A stretch of DNA of 64,000 bases, taken from CAYFPX01 sp964519895 (GTDB lineage Bacteria; Myxococcota_A; UBA796; CAJQPC01). A program made the translations under genes and the position numbers. Numbering within the stretch: the stretch's first letter is position 1; every line of letters begins with the position of its first letter. Shown here piece by piece: positions 9,173 to 16,163 of this stretch. Below the pieces are notes generated by a model. That model saw nothing but the letters and a program-made list of their open reading frames with translations. It had not been told where the DNA came from and did not search any database. The DNA is taken from positions 1 through 64,000 of the forward strand of contig CAZFLE010000018.1 of assembly GCA_964519895.1 (NCBI GenBank), in the 5' to 3' direction.

Positions 9173-9178
9173 CAGTCT
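9173..9178 (+). promoter_or_regulatory. -10-like CAGTCT before GTG 9185
   Basis: CAGTCT followed by 6 nt and a GTG start, the same geometry as other predicted leaderless genes here. The first base differs from the TA consensus, and a TAGACT on the opposite strand overlaps it, so this is a weaker case. Confidence 0.3.
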
Positions 9179-9184
9179 AGGGGT

Positions 9185-10915
9185 GTGAGCCCTGCCCTCC
9201 GCTTGCTGGACCGCCTGGTGCCTTCCGACGTACACGACGTCGATCAACGCCTGCGCGCACGGGTGCTGGTGGCGGTCGCGCTGGTCTTCCTGGCGCTGAC
9301 CGGCGCGCGCACGATGCTCTTTTGGAGCCTGGGCATGCTGCCGGCGGCCGGGGCGCTGGGGCTCATGAGCCTGTTGACCGCGGCCAACCTGGTGGGGTTC
9401 TCCCGGGGGGTGTCCCTGCCGGTCGCCGCCTGCGTCCAACTCGGGCTGGGCACGCTCGCCGTGACCGGTCTGGCCGTCCTGCGCGGCGGCCCGGGCACCG
9501 GCATCACCACCGCCCTGGGCACCATCCCGGTCCTGGCGACCCTGCTCCTGGGCCGCAAGGGCGGGGCGGCCTGGCTCGGGGTCGTGGTCGCTATCCTGTT
9601 GGGGCTGTCGGCGGTCGAGGTGGGCGTCGGCCCCATCGACGACTGGGTGGCCCCGGCCGATCGCCTGAAGGTCGACACCCTCGTCGCCCTGGCCGTCGCG
9701 GTGTCGTCATTTGTGCTGGCCGGGATCTACGAGTGGAGCAAAACCAGCGCCAGCCGCGCCCTGGTCGCTTCCGAGCGGGAGCGCCAGCGGGCCGAGTCAA
9801 CGGTGCACACGCTGCAGACCGAGCGCATGGCCACCATCGGTCTGCTCGCGGCTGGAGTCGGCCACGAGATCAACAACCCCCTGACCTACATCCTCTGCAA
9901 CCTCACGGCGCTCGACGATCTGATCGATGCGGTCCCGTCTGCAGAAGACGCCACCTTGGCGCGAGCCGCGTTGTCCGACATCCAGGACGGGGCTGCGCGC
10001 ATCGCAGCCATCGTGGCGGACCTGCGGTCCTATGCCCGGGACGACACCGACGCAGATCCGGGGCCGGTCGACGTGGCCGTGGCGGCCACGCGCGCCCTGG
10101 GGCTGGTCGACCACCAGCTCCGCGTTCACGGGCGCACCCAGACCGCCTTGGCGTCGGGGGTCTGGGTCGACGGCCACGAAGGCCGGGTCGTCCAGCTCAT
10201 GGTGAACCTGTTGCTCAACGCCGCCCAGGCCACCCGGGAGCACCCCCAGGCATACGTCCAGGTGGCGGTCGCTCTGTCCGACGGGCGCGCCGTGATCGAG
10301 GTCTCGGACAACGGACCTGGCATGACCGAGGCCGACCAGGCCCGCATCTTCGAACCCTTCTTCACCACCCGCGGCGATCAGGGGGGGACCGGGCTGGGCC
10401 TGTCGATCTGCCTCACCATCGCCGAGCAGATGGGGGGCCAGCTGACGTGTCAGAGCGTTCCCGGGCGGACCACCTTTCGGTTCGAAGCACCGGCGATCGC
10501 GCCTGGCCGTACCGACGCTCTGGCGGCCGAGGCCGTGGACCGACCCCTGCGGGTGCTGATCGTCGACGACGAACCTCTGGTCGCCCGGTCCATCGCGGCC
10601 CAGCTGCGGAGCCACGACGCCGTGGTGGTGACAGGGGGCCGTGCAGCCATCGCCACCCTGGGCGAGGACGCAGGCTTCGATCTGTTGCTCGTGGACGTGA
10701 TCATGGGGGACTGCGGTGCGGCCGAGGTGCATCGGTGGATCCGCACCGAGCGGCCCGAGCTGGCGGAGCGCTTCATCGCCATCACCGGCGGGGCCTTCAC
10801 CGACCCGGCTCGGGCCTGCCTGAGAGACAGCGGGGTCACCGTGTTGAGCAAGCCAGTGTCCCGTGACGCACTCCGGCAGATCGTGGGGCGGGCTGGGGCA
10901 CGGCGCACGGCCTGA
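9185..10915 (+). CDS. membrane hybrid sensor histidine kinase with C-terminal receiver domain
   Basis: 576 residues from GTG 9185. About six hydrophobic helices (residues 25-185) form the membrane sensor part, followed by a short coiled coil (ERERQRAESTVHTLQTERM). The HisKA H-box is GHEINNPL with the phospho-acceptor His227. The ATPase has the N-box VNLLLNAAQA (about 338), G1 DNGPGM (375) and G2 GGTGLGLSI. A linker of about 20 residues leads to a receiver domain (VLIVDDEP about 458, phospho-acceptor Asp near 503 in LLLVDVIM, conserved KP near the end). As a hybrid kinase it would pass phosphate from His to its own receiver and on to an unseen phosphotransfer or output protein. No response-regulator gene lies next to it, so the partner is unknown. 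No periplasmic sensor loop of any size is present. Confidence 0.93.
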   Translation: MSPALRLLDRLVPSDVHDVDQRLRARVLVAVALVFLALTGARTMLFWSLGMLPAAGALGLMSLLTAANLVGFSRGVSLPVAACVQLGLGTLAVTGLAVLRGGPGTGITTALGTIPVLATLLLGRKGGAAWLGVVVAILLGLSAVEVGVGPIDDWVAPADRLKVDTLVALAVAVSSFVLAGIYEWSKTSASRALVASERERQRAESTVHTLQTERMATIGLLAAGVGHEINNPLTYILCNLTALDDLIDAVPSAEDATLARAALSDIQDGAARIAAIVADLRSYARDDTDADPGPVDVAVAATRALGLVDHQLRVHGRTQTALASGVWVDGHEGRVVQLMVNLLLNAAQATREHPQAYVQVAVALSDGRAVIEVSDNGPGMTEADQARIFEPFFTTRGDQGGTGLGLSICLTIAEQMGGQLTCQSVPGRTTFRFEAPAIAPGRTDALAAEAVDRPLRVLIVDDEPLVARSIAAQLRSHDAVVVTGGRAAIATLGEDAGFDLLLVDVIMGDCGAAEVHRWIRTERPELAERFIAITGGAFTDPARACLRDSGVTVLSKPVSRDALRQIVGRAGARRTA

Positions 10916-10989
10916 TCGCCAGCTGTGACCCCCTGTGACCTGTCCAGGGGCCCCGCGGGAGCACCTTGGAGGCAGCCAAGGAGAAGCCG

Positions 10990-11064
10990 ATGCGCCCCCC
11001 TGCCGTCCTTAATGGTCCTTACGCCTGGGCTGTGGCCATAGCCACGCCCGCGGTGCGGCCGTAG
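10990..11064 (+). CDS. possible 24-residue leader peptide
   Basis: ATG 10990 is preceded by AAGGAG with 6-nt spacing and opens a 24-codon frame (starts MRPPAVLNGPYAW, ends in Pro) that closes with TAG 11062. It sits in the 228-bp leader region before the ZU5-like lipoprotein gene. It could be a regulatory leader peptide or chance; codon evidence is too short to decide. Confidence 0.2.
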   Translation: MRPPAVLNGPYAWAVAIATPAVRP

Positions 11065-11067
11065 CTT
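11062..11067 (+). promoter_or_regulatory. -10-like TAGCTT upstream of the ZU5-like lipoprotein
   Basis: TAGCTT fits the TA-NNN-T pattern and would give a leader of about 70 nt ending in AGGAGG before ATG 11144. No strong -35 is seen. Confidence 0.25.
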
Positions 11068-11143
11068 CCGTGCACACCCGCCACTCGGAGAGTCCCCGAA
11101 CGGTTGCCCGTCCCTCCCCACAGCAACCCCTCAGGAGGAATCC

Positions 11144-12115
11144 ATGAACGCTCACATTCGCCCCCTCGTCGCCCTGGCCGCCCTGGGCACCACCGCCTGC
11201 AGCGACTTCGACTTCGACATCGCCATGCTCTCGGGCCAGACCGTCTCGGCGCTCGCCGGCGGGTTCGTCTGCACCCCAGACGACCGGGCCCACGTCTACA
11301 TCCCCCCCGGTGCCCTGGAGCAGGACACCGTCATCACCATCGAAGAGGTCGGCGTGCCCGCGGGCCTGGATCCCGACGACGTGGCCCAGCGGGTCTACGA
11401 CTTCGGCCCCGACGGTCAGCGGTTCACGATGCCGGTCCAGGTGTCCCTGCGCCCGGAGGCCCTGCCCACGGGTGCCAGCCTGGACGAGCTGACGCTCTTC
11501 AACCTGAGCGACGGTGTGACCGAGGCCCTGAGCGATCCCTTTGCAGACGACGCCGAGGGCACCTTGATGGGTTGGACCAGCCACTTCTCGGTCTTCTACG
11601 CCGCCTTGGGCGGGCCCGTCGGGACCCGGGGCATCCACGTGGGCGGTGTGACCCTCGATCCGGTCTTCGGCAGCTCGAGCACGTCGGACTCACCGCCAGA
11701 GGTGGCCGTGTGGATCAGCGCCGGGGGCCAGATCCGCACGCATCCCAACGACGAGGCCTTCGAGGACATGCTGGTCATCCAGGTCAACAGCGCCCCGGCC
11801 ATCGTGAACTCGAAGTTCTTCGTGGACGGCTGGACGGTCTCTCCCCTGGAGAACAGGACCACCGGTCCGACCGGGGAGCAGATCGCCACCAGTGGCTTCT
11901 GGTACGACTACTTCCGCCGGGAGATCATCGGTGGCCTGTCCCAGCTGGTGACGGACGACGAGGGCCAGCTGGTGCTCGCCCTGCGCGGCGAGGACATCTA
12001 CCGGGACCTGAGCCAGATGCCTGCCGGTGAGAACGGCGGTCGCATGCGGCTGCGGGTGTTCGCCGAGGACGGCCCCGAAGCCGTGGACATCTACCTGGCG
12101 CTGTCGCTGCACTGA
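11144..12115 (+). CDS. lipoprotein with ZU5-like domain
   Basis: 323 residues. ATG 11144 has AGGAGG 6-7 nt upstream. The leader ends LGTTAC, a lipobox-like site at Cys19. Residues about 40-120 contain HVYIPPGALEQDTVITIEEV and a later FTMPVQVSLR, the hallmark of a ZU5-like beta-sandwich (V-x-IPPGAL...TI-I). The rest of the protein, with Ser/Thr and hydrophobic strands, has no recognised motif. Probably a periplasmic or surface lipoprotein. It converges with the DUF2330 gene, 21 bp apart. Function unknown. Confidence 0.8.
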   Translation: MNAHIRPLVALAALGTTACSDFDFDIAMLSGQTVSALAGGFVCTPDDRAHVYIPPGALEQDTVITIEEVGVPAGLDPDDVAQRVYDFGPDGQRFTMPVQVSLRPEALPTGASLDELTLFNLSDGVTEALSDPFADDAEGTLMGWTSHFSVFYAALGGPVGTRGIHVGGVTLDPVFGSSSTSDSPPEVAVWISAGGQIRTHPNDEAFEDMLVIQVNSAPAIVNSKFFVDGWTVSPLENRTTGPTGEQIATSGFWYDYFRREIIGGLSQLVTDDEGQLVLALRGEDIYRDLSQMPAGENGGRMRLRVFAEDGPEAVDIYLALSLH

Positions 12116-12141
12116 TCCCCGGGCGCAGCCCCTTGATCAGT
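12111..12141. terminator. possible bidirectional hairpin between convergent genes
   Basis: The arms ACTGATC (12111-12117) and GATCAGT (12135-12141) are perfect complements and include the stop codons of both convergent genes. The loop is 17 nt and there is no T tract, so termination would be weak. Confidence 0.3.
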
Positions 12142-13468
12142 CCCTGCGGCGGGCCAGGCCGGCCAGGCCTGCCAGGAGCAACAGCGCGCTGACGGGAGCC
12201 GCCGGCGCTGCGGCGCAGCCCAGCCGGCCGTCGTCGTCGCTCTCGGTGGCGCCGGGGCCGGCGTCTCCGTCCGGCCCGTCGGTGTGGGTGTCGTCGTCGT
12301 CGACCACGGTGTCTGTGGTGTCGGTGCCCGTCTCGAAGCCGTTCTCGACCATCCAGATCTCACCGGGCGAGTCCGGGCATGCCGGGATGCACTCGGCATT
12401 CCACGTGTTGGCGTCGGCGTAGCTGGTGACCAGCGGATCGAACAGGCCGCTCTCGTAGAGCATCAGGTCCTGCTCTGCGGTCGCCGGGGTGTAGCGCAGG
12501 CGGATGCGCGTGAGGAAGTGCTCGGAGCCCTCGCCCACGAAGCCCAGTTCGGCCAGGTCTTCGCCGGTCAGGCTGACACCACTGCAGGGGGAGCAGTCTC
12601 CCCAGCCGCCAGCCCACTCCACGGCCCACGCCGCGCTGCCCGCGTCGGCCCACTTGGGGCGGAAGCGGGTGTCGTAGAAGGCGGGGAAGTCGTCGACGCC
12701 GGACTCGCCCCAGATGCAGGTGTCTTCGACGTCGACCAGCGGGTAGTTGCTCACGCCGACCCGGCCTTCGCCGGTGCCCTTGCCGGTGATGGTGTAGAGG
12801 ATCATGTCCTGCTCGCCCGGCGACGACTGGGCGGCCAAGCGGATGGGCACGGTGAACTGCTCGCTGTCGTAGGAGACCTGGAGCGGCGCCAGGAAGGAGC
12901 CGTCGGCCCCAGCGGCGCTCTCGTCCACCTGGGCTGCCATGAAGAACATGCCTTGCTCGATGTGCTCCTCGAGCACCGGGATCACGGCGTCGGGGAGCTG
13001 GTAGCCGTGGTCGGTGAGCCACGTGAACAGGGCCTCGGACTCGCCGGCGGACAGGATGGTGATCGCGTAGCCGCCGACCGAGTACTCGGCCTCGACCTGG
13101 ACGTCTCCGTCGGCGTCGCTGCCGCCGCCTGCGGCGGCGTCGGACTGCGAGCTGGCGGTGCTCGACGGGGACTGACAGCCTGCGTCGTTCATGGTGAGCA
13201 CGCCGGAGTACTGGGACAGGCGCGTGAAGACGTCGGGCTCGAGCACGGCCAGGTCGGACTCTTCCACGAGCTCGGGCACGGGCAGGACCAGGGCCAGGTC
13301 CTGGGGGTCGCCTTCGGGGTTGATCGACACGGTGAAGGTGGTCCGGGTCCCCTGGCGCACCAGCGCGACCTGGGCCGTGTCGAAGGGCACGCCGATGGGC
13401 GAGCCGGTCGCGACGGTGGGACAGGCGGTGGCGGGCGTGGTCAGGACGGTGAGGAGCGTGGCGAGCAT
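12137..13468 (-). CDS. DUF2330-type secreted protein with MYXO-CTERM tail
   Basis: 443 residues. A short leader (MLATLLTVLTTPATAC) is followed by a DUF2330-like body: VALVRQGTRTTFTVSI, LALVLPVPELVEES, VFTRLSQYSG, and a later FLTRIRLRYTP. An acidic Asp/Thr stalk (about 385-415) precedes the tail GCAAAPAAPVSALLLLAGLAGLARRRD-like sequence, that is Cys, hydrophobic helix, Arg cluster. This is the MYXO-CTERM sorting signal, which in myxobacteria is processed at the Cys and leads to lipid-anchored surface display. RBS GGAG precedes ATG 13468, and TACCAT (13494-13489 on the minus strand) is a suitable -10. Function of DUF2330 proteins is unknown. Confidence 0.9.
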   Translation of the reverse strand: MLATLLTVLTTPATACPTVATGSPIGVPFDTAQVALVRQGTRTTFTVSINPEGDPQDLALVLPVPELVEESDLAVLEPDVFTRLSQYSGVLTMNDAGCQSPSSTASSQSDAAAGGGSDADGDVQVEAEYSVGGYAITILSAGESEALFTWLTDHGYQLPDAVIPVLEEHIEQGMFFMAAQVDESAAGADGSFLAPLQVSYDSEQFTVPIRLAAQSSPGEQDMILYTITGKGTGEGRVGVSNYPLVDVEDTCIWGESGVDDFPAFYDTRFRPKWADAGSAAWAVEWAGGWGDCSPCSGVSLTGEDLAELGFVGEGSEHFLTRIRLRYTPATAEQDLMLYESGLFDPLVTSYADANTWNAECIPACPDSPGEIWMVENGFETGTDTTDTVVDDDDTHTDGPDGDAGPGATESDDDGRLGCAAAPAAPVSALLLLAGLAGLARRRD

Positions 13469-13488
13469 GGGGTCTCCGGGGTGGGCCC

Positions 13489-13494
13489 ATGGTA
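13489..13494 (-). promoter_or_regulatory. -10 element TACCAT of the DUF2330 gene
   Basis: TACCAT on the minus strand lies 20 nt before ATG 13468 with GGAG in between, giving a short conventional leader. The region is shared with the divergent kinase promoter at 13548. Confidence 0.35.
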
Positions 13495-13547
13495 GCGAGG
13501 GGCGTCCCGGCTCGCGGGCGCTTCTTCAGGGCAAGGGTCTCCTCGGA

Positions 13548-13553
13548 TAGGCT
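13548..13553 (+). promoter_or_regulatory. -10 element TAGGCT, predicted leaderless promoter of the Ser/Thr kinase
   Basis: TAGGCT is followed by exactly 6 nt and then ATG 13560. No Shine-Dalgarno sequence lies between them. Confidence 0.5.
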
Positions 13554-13559
13554 CGCCCC

Positions 13560-16148
13560 ATGGACCTGGCGACGGGCAAGACCATCGACGGCCGCTACAC
13601 CGTCCAGGGGCTGCTCGGGCGGGGGGGCATGGCCAGCGTGTATCTGGCCCACGACGCCCGGCTGCGCATCGAAGTCGCGCTGAAGGTCCTGCACGTGCCC
13701 GCCGCGGCCATTCGCGATCGCCTGCTCCAAGAGGGCCGGATCCAGGCCGCTCTGCAGCACCCGAACGTGCTCGGCGTCACCGACATCGTCGACGTGGACG
13801 GGTGCCCCGGGCTGGTGATGGCCCTGGTGCGGGGCCCGTCTCTGGACACCCTGCTGACCCACTGCTCTCTAGGCGATGCGGACGCGGAGCGGCTGGCGCG
13901 AGGCATCGTGGCCGGGGTCCGGGCCGCCCACGGCGCGGGGGTCATCCACCGGGACCTGAAGCCCGGCAATGTCCTGCTGGCCCGGGTCGACGACGGGGTC
14001 GTGCCCATGGTCGCCGACTTTGGACTGGTGAAGCTCCTGGGGCCGGACGGCGGCAGCGGAACCCGCAGCGGACTGCCGATGGGCACGCCCCAGTACATGG
14101 CACCCGAGCAGATCCGGGGGATCCGGGACATCGACCAGCGGGCGGACCTGTTCAGTCTGGGCGCGGTGCTCTACGAGTTGTTCTGTGGGCGCAAGGCCTT
14201 CGGGGGCGACGACGTCTACGAGATCTTCGCCGCCATCCAGGGCGGGGACTGGATCCGACCGGGGCCCGTCGACCGGGTGCCTGGGCACATCGCCCAGGCC
14301 ATCGGCGCTTGTCTGGAGCCGGACCGGGCCCAGCGGGTCGCGTCCTGCGAGGCGCTGCTCGCCATGATCGATGCTGGAGGGGGAGCCCCGCAGGGGCCCT
14401 GGGGAATGCAAGTCCTGGCCAGCGTGGCCAGCCTGCACCCCGAGGCCGTGTCCGTGAGCGCCCAGCCGTCGTCGGCCACTTGGCACGAGACCGGCCTCGC
14501 GCCTCTGTCGGACCAGCCCGGACCGGCCCCGCCGAGCGAGCCGGCGCGCGGCCGGGCACCCCGTGTCTGGCTGCTGGGGGCGCTCGTGGCCATCGCGGCG
14601 CTGGGGCTGTTCGCCGGGCTCGGGACCCGAGCGCCGACGGCGGTCTACCGGCCCGGACAGCCCCCACCGGTCCAGAGCTTGGCCCCCGTCGAGGTCTTGG
14701 CGGGCCAGGCCTGGCAGGAGCTGCTGGACAACGAGGATCACGACGCCCTGGCCCACGTGGACCAGGCTCTGTCCCAAGCACCGGACGATCCGGCCCTCCA
14801 CCTGCTCCGCGCCGCCCTGTCCCTGGGGCTCAACGACTGGGACCGCTTCACCCGCCACGTGCTCGACGGCGCGGCTGCGGTCGAGCATCCGGACACCGCG
14901 GTGGGCGCCCTCCTGCTGGCCATGGCGCCTGGCGTCCGGGTCGAGGGCGATCTGGCGTGGCTGGGGCCCGTCCTGTGGACCCACCTGGAGCGCTTCCCCG
15001 ACGACTACTTGGCTCGCCACCTGTGGGTCGTGGGCATGTCCGCCGACGGCGGCGTGCCCTTTGACGACCAGGTGGTGCAGGCCCAGCTGGCCCGGCACCC
15101 GGAGACCGCGACGGCTCACGTGGGCGCTCTCTATGCCCGGATGCTGCACCAGGGCCCCCAGGCCGCCCTGGACACCGGCCTGGCGGGGCTGGAGCGGCAT
15201 CCACGGAACGCGGCCCTGGAAGGGGGCGTGGCCATGGCGCTGATGAAGCTCGGACGACCGGGCGACGCCGTGGCGCACGCCACCCGCTGCCTCCAGCGGG
15301 ACCCGGCCTGGTTCGAGTGCCGGGTCACCGCGGCCCAGTCCGCGCTGATGATCGGCGACGAGGCCGCCTACCAGCGCACCCGTGACGTGATGTCGGGAGA
15401 AGACGTGCCGCCCCAGGCTCGGCTGGACTTCCTGGCCATGACGGTGCGCACCCTGGACGACCGCGGCCGGCCCCTGGCGGCGGACCGCTCCCTGGCCCGC
15501 TACCGGGAACTGTCCACGGCCGACGTGCCCACCCAGGTGCTGCTGCGCAAGCAGTCGGAGATCCTGGGTGGGGCGCTCTTTCCTCTGGCCGCTACCGCCC
15601 AGGGCCTGGACGCCCGGCTGCGGGCCCTCGACCGGGAGCTCACGGTTCCCGGCCTGACGGCCCGCCACCGGCAGCGACCAGGGGTGTGGAGCCAGCTCGC
15701 CCACGGGGTGATGGCAGCCCGGGCCGGGGACCTGGACGAGGCCCGCCGGGTGCTGGAGCGGTTGGCGGACGAGCCCAGCGCCTGGCGTCTGTCCCTCGAG
15801 CTCATGGCGGCGGAGGGAGACGTCGCCAGCTTGGTCCAGACCGGCAAGCGCTGTGCGCCCCCGACCTATGCAGGGCTCTTGCTGTACGGGCTGGGCCAGG
15901 CCGAGGCCGCTCGGGCGCTGCTCACGAGGGCCGTGAGCGAGGAGGGCTGCCGGGCGCGAGACGCCCAGCAGCGCGGCCTGGCCCATGGGGCCCTGTCGCT
16001 CTTGGCGCACGGTCGCGGTGACAGCGCGGCGGCCGCCGAGCACCTGGCGGCGTTTCGGCGTCAGTGGCCGCGGCCCGAGCCGGGGGTCCCGCTGGTCCAG
16101 GCGCTCGCCCGGGTCCATGGCGACGCTGCGCTGGGGGGGGCGCCTTGA
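13560..16148 (+). CDS. transmembrane Ser/Thr protein kinase with C-terminal TPR-like domain
   Basis: 862 residues. The N-terminal kinase domain (about 13-270) has the Gly loop LLGRGGMASVYLA, the ATP-binding Lys42 in ALKVL, the catalytic HRDLKPGN with Asp132, DFG at 153-155, and the activation-segment end GTPQYMAPEQ, so all catalytic residues are present. A Pro/Ala/Ser linker leads to one transmembrane helix near 335-355 (RVWLLGALVAIAALGLF), then about 500 residues of helical tetratricopeptide-like repeats with an outside or periplasmic location if the kinase is cytoplasmic. This Pkn/PknB plus TPR layout is common in Myxococcota. The TPR part could recruit partners or sense ligands. Predicted to be transcribed from a leaderless promoter; no phosphatase gene is adjacent. 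Confidence 0.95.
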   Translation: MDLATGKTIDGRYTVQGLLGRGGMASVYLAHDARLRIEVALKVLHVPAAAIRDRLLQEGRIQAALQHPNVLGVTDIVDVDGCPGLVMALVRGPSLDTLLTHCSLGDADAERLARGIVAGVRAAHGAGVIHRDLKPGNVLLARVDDGVVPMVADFGLVKLLGPDGGSGTRSGLPMGTPQYMAPEQIRGIRDIDQRADLFSLGAVLYELFCGRKAFGGDDVYEIFAAIQGGDWIRPGPVDRVPGHIAQAIGACLEPDRAQRVASCEALLAMIDAGGGAPQGPWGMQVLASVASLHPEAVSVSAQPSSATWHETGLAPLSDQPGPAPPSEPARGRAPRVWLLGALVAIAALGLFAGLGTRAPTAVYRPGQPPPVQSLAPVEVLAGQAWQELLDNEDHDALAHVDQALSQAPDDPALHLLRAALSLGLNDWDRFTRHVLDGAAAVEHPDTAVGALLLAMAPGVRVEGDLAWLGPVLWTHLERFPDDYLARHLWVVGMSADGGVPFDDQVVQAQLARHPETATAHVGALYARMLHQGPQAALDTGLAGLERHPRNAALEGGVAMALMKLGRPGDAVAHATRCLQRDPAWFECRVTAAQSALMIGDEAAYQRTRDVMSGEDVPPQARLDFLAMTVRTLDDRGRPLAADRSLARYRELSTADVPTQVLLRKQSEILGGALFPLAATAQGLDARLRALDRELTVPGLTARHRQRPGVWSQLAHGVMAARAGDLDEARRVLERLADEPSAWRLSLELMAAEGDVASLVQTGKRCAPPTYAGLLLYGLGQAEAARALLTRAVSEEGCRARDAQQRGLAHGALSLLAHGRGDSAAAAEHLAAFRRQWPRPEPGVPLVQALARVHGDAALGGAP

Positions 16149-16163
16149 GTCGGCGCCGCCGGA

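Noticed and set aside
10916..11143. Riboswitch in the 228-bp leader
   Set aside because: No recognised aptamer core; only a possible leader peptide is visible.
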